Source: Methylobacterium terricola (GTDB lineage: Bacteria; Pseudomonadota; Alphaproteobacteria; Rhizobiales; Beijerinckiaceae). Taken from it: a DNA stretch of 64,000 nt. A program made the position numbers and the translations under genes. This document shows, one piece after another, positions 24,606 to 32,393 of the stretch. The stretch covers positions 623,794 to 687,793 of the forward strand of contig NZ_VDDA01000001.1 of NCBI RefSeq assembly GCF_006151805.1, given 5' to 3'. Numbering within the stretch: the first letter of the stretch is position 1; each line of letters opens with the position of its first letter. Under the pieces are notes generated by a model. The model saw only the letters and a program-made list of their open reading frames with translations. It did no database searches and had not been told where the DNA came from.

Positions 24606-26186
24606 ATGTCCAAGCTGGCGAGCCTCGCCGTCGCCGTTTTCCTGGCTTTCGCCGTCGCCCCGGCGGCGAGCCAGACGCTGACCTATTCCTGGCCGACCAA
24701 TGTCGGTCCTCTGAACCCGCACCTCTACGCGCCGAACCAGATGTTCGCCCAGGCGAGCGTCTACGAGCCGCTGGTGAAGTACCGGGCCGACGGCACGATC
24801 GCGCCCTGGCTCGCCACCGCCTGGACGGTCTCGGCCGACGGCCGGACTTACGACTTCACCTTGCGCCCCGGCGTCACCTTCAGCGACGGCACGCCGTTCG
24901 ACGCGGCCGCCGTGAAGGCCAATTTCGACGCGATCCTCGCCAACCGCGCCCGCCACGACTGGCTCGACCTCACCCGCCAGATCGACCGTACCGAGATCGC
25001 CGGTCCCCTGGCGTTCCGCCTGGTGCTGAAACACCCCCACGACCCGACCTTGCGGGAACTGGCGCTGCCGCGTCCCTTCCGTTTCGTCTCGCCGGCCGCG
25101 ATGGGGGAGGGCGGCACCACCGCCGCCGGCCTCAAGGCGCCGGTCGGCACCGGGCCCTGGCGCCTCGTCGCGACCCGGCTCGGGGTGTCCGACACCTTTG
25201 CGGCGAACCCGAGCTACTGGGGCGGCAAGCCGGGCTTCGAGCGCCTGGTCGTCAAGGTGATCCCCGACCCCAACACCCGCGCCATCGCGCTCCAGACCGG
25301 CGAGATCGATCTCGTATACGGCGCCGCCGGGCAGATTCCGTCCGAGGCCTTCCTGCGCCTGCGCGCTCAGGCGCCGGCCTTCTCGGCCGCCGTCTCGACG
25401 CCGCTCGCCACCCGGGTGCTGGCGCTCAATTCGGCCCGCTCACCCACCGACGACCCCGCTGTGCGGCTCGCGATCAACCGCGCGGTCGACAAGGACACGC
25501 TGGTGCGCACGGTACTGGACGGGATCGAGCCGCGGGCCGATTTCCTGTTCGCGCCCAGCGTGCCCGACGCCGATCTTGGGCTCGCCCCCCACGGCTTCGA
25601 TCCGGCGGCGGCGGAGACGCTCCTCGACGCGGCCGGCTGGGTGCAGCAGGCCGACGGCGTGCGGGCGAAGGGCGGCCGGGCCCTGGCGGTCGAGCTCGAC
25701 TTCGTCGGCACCAACGCCCAGCAGAAGGCGATCGCCGAGGTGATCCAGGCCGATCTCGCGCGGATCGGCATCGCGGTCCGCCTCGTCGGCGAGGAGGAGA
25801 GCGCGATCCTCGCCCGCCAGAAGGACGGCCGCTTCGGCCTGATCTTCGGCGAGACCTGGGGCCCGCCTTACGATCCCGCCTCCTTCCTCAGCGCGATGCG
25901 CGCCCCGTCGCATGCCGATTACCAGGCCCAGAAGGGCCTGCCCGACAAGGCCGGCATCGATGCCGCCATCACGGCGGCGCTCGCCGCCACCGATCCGGCG
26001 GAGCGCAAGCGCCTCACCGCCAAGGTCCTGACCGCGCTCCACGAAACGGCCGTGTACCTGCCGATCTCCCACGCGGTCGCGATCGAGGTGCACCGCTCCA
26101 CGGTCGCCGGCGTGGCTTTCGGCGCGACGCTGAACGAGATCCCGTTCGCCGGCATGCACCCGGCCTCGGCCACGGCCGGCCGCTGA
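24606..26186 (+). CDS. nikA: Nickel ABC transporter, periplasmic binding protein
   Basis: The 526-residue binding protein has a signal peptide (about 1-23, ending PAASQ). The mature start [20 protein letters not shown] is close to E. coli NikA. Other NikA-like stretches are [41 protein letters not shown] and [10 protein letters not shown]. The SHADYQ motif keeps the histidine that corresponds to the metal-contacting His416 of E. coli NikA. It delivers nickel, probably as a chelate, to NikBC. The ATG at 24606 is chosen because the signal peptide starts there. It begins the nik operon; every junction down to nikE overlaps. Confidence 0.93.
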   Translation: MSKLASLAVAVFLAFAVAPAASQTLTYSWPTNVGPLNPHLYAPNQMFAQASVYEPLVKYRADGTIAPWLATAWTVSADGRTYDFTLRPGVTFSDGTPFDAAAVKANFDAILANRARHDWLDLTRQIDRTEIAGPLAFRLVLKHPHDPTLRELALPRPFRFVSPAAMGEGGTTAAGLKAPVGTGPWRLVATRLGVSDTFAANPSYWGGKPGFERLVVKVIPDPNTRAIALQTGEIDLVYGAAGQIPSEAFLRLRAQAPAFSAAVSTPLATRVLALNSARSPTDDPAVRLAINRAVDKDTLVRTVLDGIEPRADFLFAPSVPDADLGLAPHGFDPAAAETLLDAAGWVQQADGVRAKGGRALAVELDFVGTNAQQKAIAEVIQADLARIGIAVRLVGEEESAILARQKDGRFGLIFGETWGPPYDPASFLSAMRAPSHADYQAQKGLPDKAGIDAAITAALAATDPAERKRLTAKVLTALHETAVYLPISHAVAIEVHRSTVAGVAFGATLNEIPFAGMHPASATAGR

Positions 26187-27127
26187 TGCTGCGCTTCGTG
26201 CTCGCGCGCCTCGCGCTGATCCCCCCGATGCTGCTCGGCGTCTCGCTCCTCGTCTTCGTGGTGCTGCGGCTCGGGCCCGGCGACCCGGCGCTCGACTACC
26301 TGCGCCTGTCGCAGGTGCCGCCGACCGACGCGGCGCTCCTCGACGCCCGGGCGATGCTCGGCCTCGACCGCCCCTTCGCGGTCCAGTACCTCGATTGGCT
26401 GTGGCGGGCGCTGCACGGCGATTTCGGCCTGTCCTACGCCACCCGCCGGCCGGTCCTGCCGGACCTCCTCGGCTACCTGCCGGCCACCCTCGAACTCGCC
26501 GGCACCGCGCTCGTCGTCAGCCTCGCCTTGAGCCTGCCCCTCGGCGCCTGGGCGGCCGCGCATCGCGGCCTCTGGCAGGACCGGCTGGTGCGCGGCATCG
26601 CGGTGCTCGGCGTCTCGCTGCCGAATTTCTGGGTCGCCTTCCTGCTCGTCGTCGTCTTCTCGGTGACCTTGGGCTGGCTGCCGGCGATGGGCAGCGGCAC
26701 AATCGCCCACCTCGTGATGCCGGCGCTGGCGATCGGTCTGATGTCGCTCTCGGTCAACGCCCGGCTCCTGCGGGCGAGCATGCTGGAAGCGGCCGGCGGA
26801 CGCCACGTGCTCTACGCGCGGCTGCGGGGCCTCTCCGAGCGCGCGGTGACCCGCCGCCACGTCTTCCGCAACGCCCTGGTGCCGGTCGTCACCGCGACCG
26901 GCATGCATGTCGGCGAATTGCTCGGCGGGGTGTTGGTGGTCGAGACGATCTTCTCCTGGCCGGGGGTGGGGCGCTACGCGGTCTCGGCGATCTACGACCG
27001 CGACTATCCGGTGATCCAGTGCTTCACCCTGGTGATGACCGTGGTGTTCGTGCTCTGCAACCTCGCGGTCGACGTCGCCTATGCCTGGCTCGATCCGCGC
27101 ATCCGCCTCGGGGACGACGCCGCATGA
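26186..27127 (+). CDS. nikB: Nickel ABC transporter permease NikB
   Basis: This 313-residue permease of the oligopeptide/nickel class has six helices. The N-terminal [20 protein letters not shown] is typical of DppB/NikB proteins, and the ATPase-contact loop [19 protein letters not shown] lies at about residue 197. Its start codon overlaps the nikA stop by one base, and its stop overlaps the nikC start. It forms the membrane channel with NikC. Confidence 0.92.
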   Translation: MLRFVLARLALIPPMLLGVSLLVFVVLRLGPGDPALDYLRLSQVPPTDAALLDARAMLGLDRPFAVQYLDWLWRALHGDFGLSYATRRPVLPDLLGYLPATLELAGTALVVSLALSLPLGAWAAAHRGLWQDRLVRGIAVLGVSLPNFWVAFLLVVVFSVTLGWLPAMGSGTIAHLVMPALAIGLMSLSVNARLLRASMLEAAGGRHVLYARLRGLSERAVTRRHVFRNALVPVVTATGMHVGELLGGVLVVETIFSWPGVGRYAVSAIYDRDYPVIQCFTLVMTVVFVLCNLAVDVAYAWLDPRIRLGDDAA

Positions 27128-27963
27128 TCGCCGCCCATCGGCTCCCCCGGTCGGGATCCATCACCGCCGCGGGCGCGCTCGCCGCCGGCTTCGTCGTGCT
27201 GGCGCTCGTCGGGCCCCTCGTCGCCCCGCACGACCCGCTGGCGGTCGATCTCGCCCACCGCTTCGAGGCGCCGAACCTCGTCCATCTCCTCGGCACCGAC
27301 CATCTCGGCCGCGACATCCTCTCGCGCCTGATCGCCGGGGCGCGCACGACGCTGGGCTCGGTCCTCGTCGTGCTCGCCCTGGTGCTGGCGCTCGGCCTCT
27401 CGGTCGGGGGGCTGTCCGGGATGGTCGGTGGCCGGCTCGACGCGGTGCTGATGCGACTGTGCGACGTGTTCCTCACCGTGCCGACCTTCGTGCTGGCGCT
27501 GTTCATGATCGGCGCCCTCGGCACCGGCCTCCTCAACGTCGTGGTGGCGATCGTGCTGTCGCACTGGGCCTGGTACGCGCGGATCGTGCGCGGCCTCGTC
27601 CTGGAGCTGAAGACCCGCGACTACGTGCTGGCGGCGCGGATCGCCGGGGCGCCGCCGCGGGCGATCTTCGGCGAGCACGTGCTGCCCGGCGTGGTGCCGC
27701 CCCTCGCCGCGCTCGCCACCCTGGATATCGGCCACATGGCGCTCCATGTCGCCGGGCTTTCGTTCCTCGGGCTGGGCGTGCAGCCGCCGACGCCCGAATG
27801 GGGCGTGATGATCAACGACGCCCGCGCCTTCTTCTGGACCCGGCCGCTCCTCGTCGTCTGGCCGGGGCTGGCGATCGCGCTGGCCGTGCTCGCCTTCAAC
27901 CGCCTCGGCGACGCGTTGCGCGATCGCCTCGACCCGACGCTGATCGCGGGGCGCGGCCTGTGA
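27124..27963 (+). CDS. nikC: Nickel ABC transporter permease NikC
   Basis: The 279-residue partner permease belongs to the DppC/NikC class. The N-terminal helix is followed by [11 protein letters not shown] and [20 protein letters not shown], a signature of this class. The ATPase-contact loop is [20 protein letters not shown], and the C-terminal part has [19 protein letters not shown]. It starts at an ATG overlapping the nikB stop (ATGA) and ends overlapping nikD (GTGA). Confidence 0.92.
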   Translation: MIAAHRLPRSGSITAAGALAAGFVVLALVGPLVAPHDPLAVDLAHRFEAPNLVHLLGTDHLGRDILSRLIAGARTTLGSVLVVLALVLALGLSVGGLSGMVGGRLDAVLMRLCDVFLTVPTFVLALFMIGALGTGLLNVVVAIVLSHWAWYARIVRGLVLELKTRDYVLAARIAGAPPRAIFGEHVLPGVVPPLAALATLDIGHMALHVAGLSFLGLGVQPPTPEWGVMINDARAFFWTRPLLVVWPGLAIALAVLAFNRLGDALRDRLDPTLIAGRGL

Positions 27964-28736
27964 GCGCGCGGGTTCTGCGGGCCGAGGGCCTGTCGGTCGA
28001 AACTTGGCGCGGCCGCGAGCCGGTGCCCCTGGTCCGTGACGTCGGTCTGGAGCTGCGCACCGGCGAGGTTCTGGCCCTTGTCGGCGCGAGCGGGTCCGGC
28101 AAGTCGCTCGCCTGCGCCGCGCTCCTCGACCTGCTGCCGCCGGGCACCCGGCGGACGGGCGGGCAAATTGTCCTCGACGGCACGGAGACCGAGCCGGCAG
28201 GTCTGCGCGGCCGGGCGGTCGCCAGCGTGCTCCAGGCGCCGCGTACCGCCTTCAACCCGCTGCGCACGATCGGCGACCACGCCGCCGAGACACCCGGCAA
28301 GCCCGGCCGGGCGGCGATGGCGGAGGCCTTCGCGGCGGTCGGGCTCGGCGACGATCCGCGCGTGCCGGAGCTCTACCCGTTCCAGATGTCCGGCGGCATG
28401 CTCCAGCGGGCGATGATCGCGCTGGCGCTCCTCTCCCGGGCGCCGTTCCTGATCGCCGACGAGCCGACCACCGATCTCGACCTCGTCGCGCAACGGCGCA
28501 TCCTCGACCTGCTCGCCGGGCTGGTACGGGCGCGGGGCCTCGGCCTTCTCGTCGTAACCCACGATCTCGGGGTGGTCGCCCGCCTCGCCGACCGGGTCGC
28601 GGTGATCGAGGCGGGCCGGATCGTCGAGACCGGCCCGGTCGCCTCGCTTTTCGCGGATCCGCGCCAGCCGGCGACGCGGGCGCTGCTCGCCGCCCACCGC
28701 GCCCTGCACGAGATCCCGGTGGAGGTCGTCGCGTGA
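27960..28736 (+). CDS. nikD: Nickel ABC transporter ATPase NikD
   Basis: The 258-residue ATPase has Walker A GASGSGKS (42-49), the Q-loop VLQAPRTAFNP, the signature MSGGMLQR, Walker B FLIADEPTTDLD and the switch His in LVVTHDLGVV. The phrase QAPRTAFNPL and the short length are typical of NikD rather than of generic peptide ATPases. It starts at a GTG overlapping the nikC stop. It is one of two ATPases that power NikBC. Confidence 0.9.
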   Translation: MSARVLRAEGLSVETWRGREPVPLVRDVGLELRTGEVLALVGASGSGKSLACAALLDLLPPGTRRTGGQIVLDGTETEPAGLRGRAVASVLQAPRTAFNPLRTIGDHAAETPGKPGRAAMAEAFAAVGLGDDPRVPELYPFQMSGGMLQRAMIALALLSRAPFLIADEPTTDLDLVAQRRILDLLAGLVRARGLGLLVVTHDLGVVARLADRVAVIEAGRIVETGPVASLFADPRQPATRALLAAHRALHEIPVEVVA

Positions 28737-29521
28737 CCGCTCTCCTCGCTGCCCAGGGCCTCGGCAAGGCCTATGCCCAGGGCGGCTGGCGGCGGGTGCC
28801 TCCGCGCCCAGTCCTCGCGGGGATCGACCTGGCGATCGCGGCGGGCGAGTGCGTCGCCCTGATCGGCCGCAGCGGCTCGGGCAAGAGCACGCTCGCCCGC
28901 CTGCTGATGGGGCTGGAGGCGCCCGACGAGGGCACGGTGCTGTTTCGCGGCGCGCCCCTCGCCGGGCTCGATCGCGGCGGCCTGACGACCTTCCGGGCGG
29001 CGATCCAGATGGTGCTGCAGGACCCGCTTTCGGCGGTGAACCCCCGGCATCGCGTCGGGCGGATCCTCGCCGAGCCGCTGCGCCATCTCACCGACCTCCC
29101 GCCCGCATCGCGGGCCGCCCGCGTCGCAAAGCTCCTCGAGATGGTCGGCCTCGATCCCGAGGCCGAGAGTCGGCTGCCCGGCCAGCTCTCCGGCGGCCAG
29201 GTTCAGCGGATCGGCCTCGCCCGGGCGCTGGCGACGCGGCCCGCCCTGGTGATCCTCGACGAGGCGGTGTCGAATCTCGATGCGCCGCGTCAGGTCGACA
29301 TCCTCGACCGGCTCGCGGATCTGCGCCGCCGCCACGGCACGGCCTTCCTGCTCGTCACCCACGACATCCGCCTGGCGCGCCGCTTCGCCGACCGGGTCGT
29401 GGTGCTCAGCGAGGGCCGGATCGTCGATGCCGCGCCGTGCCGGCCCGGCCTCGCCCTGTCGCACCCGGCGGCGCGCGAACTCCTCGACGCCGTCCTGCCG
29501 TCCGGTCCGGGAGGACCCTGA
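28733..29521 (+). CDS. nikE: Nickel ABC transporter ATPase NikE
   Basis: The 262-residue ATPase has Walker A GRSGSGKS (45-52), the Q-loop MVLQDPLSAVNPRH, the signature LSGGQVQR, Walker B LVILDEAVSNLD and the switch His in LLVTHDIRLA. The VLQDPLSAVNPR and EAVSNLD phrases are NikE-like. It starts at a GTG overlapping nikD. The nikR start follows 3 bases after its stop, so transporter and regulator share a transcript. Confidence 0.9.
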   Translation: MTALLAAQGLGKAYAQGGWRRVPPRPVLAGIDLAIAAGECVALIGRSGSGKSTLARLLMGLEAPDEGTVLFRGAPLAGLDRGGLTTFRAAIQMVLQDPLSAVNPRHRVGRILAEPLRHLTDLPPASRAARVAKLLEMVGLDPEAESRLPGQLSGGQVQRIGLARALATRPALVILDEAVSNLDAPRQVDILDRLADLRRRHGTAFLLVTHDIRLARRFADRVVVLSEGRIVDAAPCRPGLALSHPAARELLDAVLPSGPGGP

Positions 29522-29524
29522 GCG

Positions 29525-29986
29525 ATGCAGCGGATCACCGTCACCCTCGATCCGGATCTCGTGGCGGAGGTCGACCGGACGGTCGAGCAGCGCGGCTATG
29601 CCGGGCGCTCGGAGGCGATGCGTGACCTGCTGCGCCGCGGGCTCGCCGAGACCCGCCGTCGCCTCGACCCCGACCTGTCCGGCGTCGCGACCTTCACCTT
29701 CGTCGCCGAGGCCGGCGTGCGGGAGCTGGGCCAGCGCCTCGCCGAGGTGCAGCAGCGCCGCCACGACCTCGTTATCGCGCAGGTGCAGGTGCCGCTCGAC
29801 CACGATGCCACCCTGCACACCCTCCTCGTCCGCGGGCGGGTGCGCGACATCCTCGCCTTCGCCGACGAGGTCGCGACCCAGCGCGGCATCCGCCACGACA
29901 GCTTGTCGCTGATCCCGGCGCGGATCGAGCTGGGGGAGCATGGGCACGGCGAGGAGCCGCATCCGCACGAGCATATCCGGACGTGA
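29525..29986 (+). CDS. nikR: NikR-family regulator lacking the canonical nickel ligands
   Basis: The 153-residue regulator has an N-terminal ribbon-helix-helix (1-50; MQRITVTLDPDLVAEVD, RGYAGRSEAMRDLL). The DNA-contact residues R3, T5 and T7 and the E30/D34 pair are kept. The ACT-type domain (about 55-135) aligns without gaps to E. coli NikR from G53 on, with an offset of one. The four high-affinity nickel ligands (H76, H87, H89, C95 in E. coli) correspond here to Q77, Q88, P90 and T96; the protein contains no cysteine. H80 and H93 match E. coli H79 and H92. The C-terminus is extended and His-rich (HGHGEEPHPHEH). It presumably represses the nik operon through the operator at 24566, but how it senses metal is unclear. 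Confidence 0.88.
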   Translation: MQRITVTLDPDLVAEVDRTVEQRGYAGRSEAMRDLLRRGLAETRRRLDPDLSGVATFTFVAEAGVRELGQRLAEVQQRRHDLVIAQVQVPLDHDATLHTLLVRGRVRDILAFADEVATQRGIRHDSLSLIPARIELGEHGHGEEPHPHEHIRT

Positions 29987-30250
29987 TGCGGCTGCACGTG
30001 AGAATCCTCCCCCTTCTGCGGGGAAGGGTTCCCCGCGGATGCGGGGCGGGAGAGGGGAACCCCGCTCCCGGTTATGGCGGCACTGGCCTGAGGGGCGCTT
30101 CCTGGGATCGGCGGCGCGCTCACCCTCTCGGCGGGACTTCGTCCCGCTCCGCGCGGCACCCTCCCCCGCGGAGGGGGGAGGGTACGGGCGCGGCGACCGT
30201 CGCACCCGCACCGCATACCCGGCTCGGTCAGGAACCGCGGGGTCGGCCCC
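29987..30250. other. Intergenic region with GC-rich inverted repeats
   Basis: No gene was seen. The region lies between the convergent nikR and metallophosphoesterase genes. It contains several G/C-rich hairpins, for example CCCTCCCCCGCGG with the following AGGGGGGAGGG near 30161-30184, and a GGCGGGACTTCGTCCCGC-type stem near 30131-30150. These could terminate transcription from both sides. Confidence 0.5.
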
Positions 30251-31096
30251 TCACTCCTTCGCCGCGCATCGCGCCGCGCCCGATTCCGACGCGTCGCACC
30301 AGTCGGTGCCTGTCCACAGCCGCACCTGCACGGTGGCGACGCCGTCCGCGACCGTGATCCGGTTATAGGCGTTGGGCTCGTTGCCGCGCAGCCGCGTCGA
30401 GGTGGCGGAGCCGGCCTGGACCGCGAGCAGGCGCCGGCCCGTCGCTTTGGCCTCCGGCCGGTCGATCTCGGCCTTGTGGCCATCGGGCGTCGGCTCGGCG
30501 AAGCGGGAATAGCCGCGGTGGAGGTGGCCGGCGAGCGTCAGGCCGACGCCATGGCGCTGGAAGGCGTCGAGCGCCTCGTCGGCCCGGCCGACCAGGCGCG
30601 CCTCCTCGTCCCAGGGCGGCGGCATGAACGGGTGGTGGCCGACCACGATCCGGAACAGCCCGGGCGGCAGGGCATCGAGCTTGGCTTCGGTGCGCCGGAT
30701 CTGCTCGCGGGTGATCTTGCCCTGCGACCAGTCGGTCTCCGGCGCCCAGGTCCGCACGGTGTTGAGGCAGACCACCGCGATCTCGTCGTCCTGGAACACC
30801 GGCTCGGTCTCGGGCGCGACGTAGCGGCGGTAGCGCCGGAACGGATGGAAGAAGCGCTGCCAGAGCCGGAACGGCGAGATGTCGTGGTTGCCCGGCACGG
30901 CGATCCAGGGATGCGGCAGCCGATCGAGGAAGGCCTTCGCCTCCAGCCATTCCCGGGTGCGGGCGCGCATCGTGAAGTCGCCCGAGATGATGATCAGGTC
31001 CGGCTGGTCGCGGGTCAGCTCCGCCACCAGGCCTTCCACCACGGCCGGGTCGGTCCGGCCGAAATGCAGGTCGGAGATATGGGCGATCCGCCTCAT
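30251..31096 (-). CDS. Calcineurin-like metallophosphoesterase
   Basis: The 281-residue cytoplasmic phosphoesterase has the metal motifs ISDLHFGR (DxH), SGDFTMR (GD), PGNHDIS (GNHD), VGHHPFMP and GHLHRGY. The stretch between GNHD and the second His carries a very basic insertion (FRLWQRFFHPFRRYRRY). Its ATG would overlap the stop of the intact lipid-kinase frame (ATGA), so the two form an operon in the undamaged state. The substrate is not known; cyclic-nucleotide or lipid-linked phosphates are possible in view of the partner. Confidence 0.88.
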   Translation of the reverse strand: MRRIAHISDLHFGRTDPAVVEGLVAELTRDQPDLIIISGDFTMRARTREWLEAKAFLDRLPHPWIAVPGNHDISPFRLWQRFFHPFRRYRRYVAPETEPVFQDDEIAVVCLNTVRTWAPETDWSQGKITREQIRRTEAKLDALPPGLFRIVVGHHPFMPPPWDEEARLVGRADEALDAFQRHGVGLTLAGHLHRGYSRFAEPTPDGHKAEIDRPEAKATGRRLLAVQAGSATSTRLRGNEPNAYNRITVADGVATVQVRLWTGTDWCDASESGAARCAAKE

Positions 31097-31183
31097 TGCC
31101 CGGTCTCCGCCGGCACGAGGACCCGGAGGGCGGCGGGGCGGATGCGGTAGCGCAGGGGTGGGGCGATCAGCACGACCTCTCCG

Positions 31184-32026
31184 TCATTCATCACCCGCAG
31201 GGACGCGCCTGCGGGCATCGAGGGTCAGCGCGCCGGCCTCGTGCCGCTCCAGGTCCGGCAGGCGGCGCCATTCGCCGACCGCGAAGCCGAGCCCGAGCCG
31301 CACGAGCCGCGCCACCGACAGGGTCTCGACGAGGTAGAGCGTGAGGTGCCCGCCGTCGACGCCCGCCCGCGACAGAACCTGTCCCAATCCTTCCCGATAG
31401 TCACCGCAGACGATGGCGAGCGTCCGGAAGCGGATTTCCCGGGGCCGGCCCCCAAGGATGAGCACGGCCCGCTCGCGCGGGGTGCGCCCGAGATGGCGCA
31501 GGAGGCTCGTCCCCATGCGCAGCAGGTCGAGAAGCCCCATCCGGCCGCGCGTCGCCTCGCGGTGGCGCGCCATCCGGGCCGGCATCCCGAGCACCGAGTT
31601 GATCAGGAAGAGGTGGCCGTTGACCTCGCCGGCATCGATCGGGCGGACGCGGCCGGTCGCCAGGACGGCGATGGCGCCGTCGAGGTCGAGGGGGACCCTG
31701 AGATCCTTGGCCAGCAGGTTCATGGTGCCGAGCGGCAGGATGCCGAGGGGAATGGCCCGGCCGGCGAGGATATGGGCCGCGCAGGCCAGCGTCCCGTCGC
31801 CGCCGGCCACCGCCACGGCGTCGATGCCCGGAAGCGTGGACGCGGCCTCCAGCCGTTCGGCCAGGGATGCGTCCGGGCGCGGCTCGGCCACGACCGCGAG
31901 GCCCGCCGCTTCCAGGCGCTCGCGCAGGACCTCCGGCGTCGGGCCACCATCGACCAGGGCGCCCGCCGCGACATTCGCCACCAGCACGACCCGGCGGGCC
32001 GGCCCCTCATCACTGTGCTTCGTCAC
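31184..32026 (-). CDS. Diacylglycerol kinase-like lipid kinase with a frameshifted C-terminus
   Basis: The 280-residue open frame is a DAGK/YegS-type lipid kinase. The nucleotide-binding VAVAGGDGTLA lies near residue 72-82 and LPLGTMNLLAKDLRVP near 98-113; these enzymes phosphorylate diacylglycerol or related lipids using ATP. The normal ending, which should read SLRVMNDGEVVLIAPPLRY then RIRPAALRVLVP, is present but in the next frame, from about 31205 to a TGA at 31093-31095. One extra base near 31201-31213 explains it. As written, the protein ends in VPAGDE and lacks about 38 residues of its C-terminal beta-sandwich. This is either a mutation or a sequencing error. Confidence 0.8.
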   Translation of the reverse strand: MTKHSDEGPARRVVLVANVAAGALVDGGPTPEVLRERLEAAGLAVVAEPRPDASLAERLEAASTLPGIDAVAVAGGDGTLACAAHILAGRAIPLGILPLGTMNLLAKDLRVPLDLDGAIAVLATGRVRPIDAGEVNGHLFLINSVLGMPARMARHREATRGRMGLLDLLRMGTSLLRHLGRTPRERAVLILGGRPREIRFRTLAIVCGDYREGLGQVLSRAGVDGGHLTLYLVETLSVARLVRLGLGFAVGEWRRLPDLERHEAGALTLDARRRVPAGDE

Positions 32027-32393
32027 GCGATCGTCCCCGGCGGCGACGGCGCCGCCCGGGCAGAATGCCGGTCCTGCATCTCAGGACGATGGCGGGGCGG
32101 CAGCGTCTGGCCGCCCGATCGCGGGCCCTGCCGGGAGGTCCAACCCGCTCCGTCAGTTCGGGGCCACGCCATCGAGCCCGCACGTCAGGTGCACGGGCGG
32201 AAGAGGATGAGGGGAGAGTCCACGCGCCGTGTTGGAACCCTCGGCGGATCTCGGTTCCAGGCCCTGGCCTTCGGCGAACCCCGGCATGAGGCGGAGGCTG
32301 CGAAAGCGACTCAGCCCACTCAGCGGTCCCACCCGCAACCTCGTCCTGAGGGTGCGGGTGGGATGAACCGGCAGGATCGGAGCGATCAGGCCC
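32027..32393. other. Intergenic region
   Basis: These 367 bases hold no recognisable gene. The right end carries the hairpin at 32327-32363 that follows the beta-oxidation gene. The left end must contain the promoter of the leftward lipid kinase/phosphoesterase pair. Nothing else stands out. Confidence 0.4.
32327..32363 (-). terminator. Hairpin after the beta-oxidation multifunctional gene
   Basis: TCCCACCCGCAACCT (32327-32341) pairs with AGGGTGCGGGTGGGA (32349-32363): 15 bp with a single mismatch and a 7-base loop. It lies 31 bases beyond the stop of the fadJ-like gene, reading leftward. No T-tract follows, so factor-independent termination is uncertain. Confidence 0.6.
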
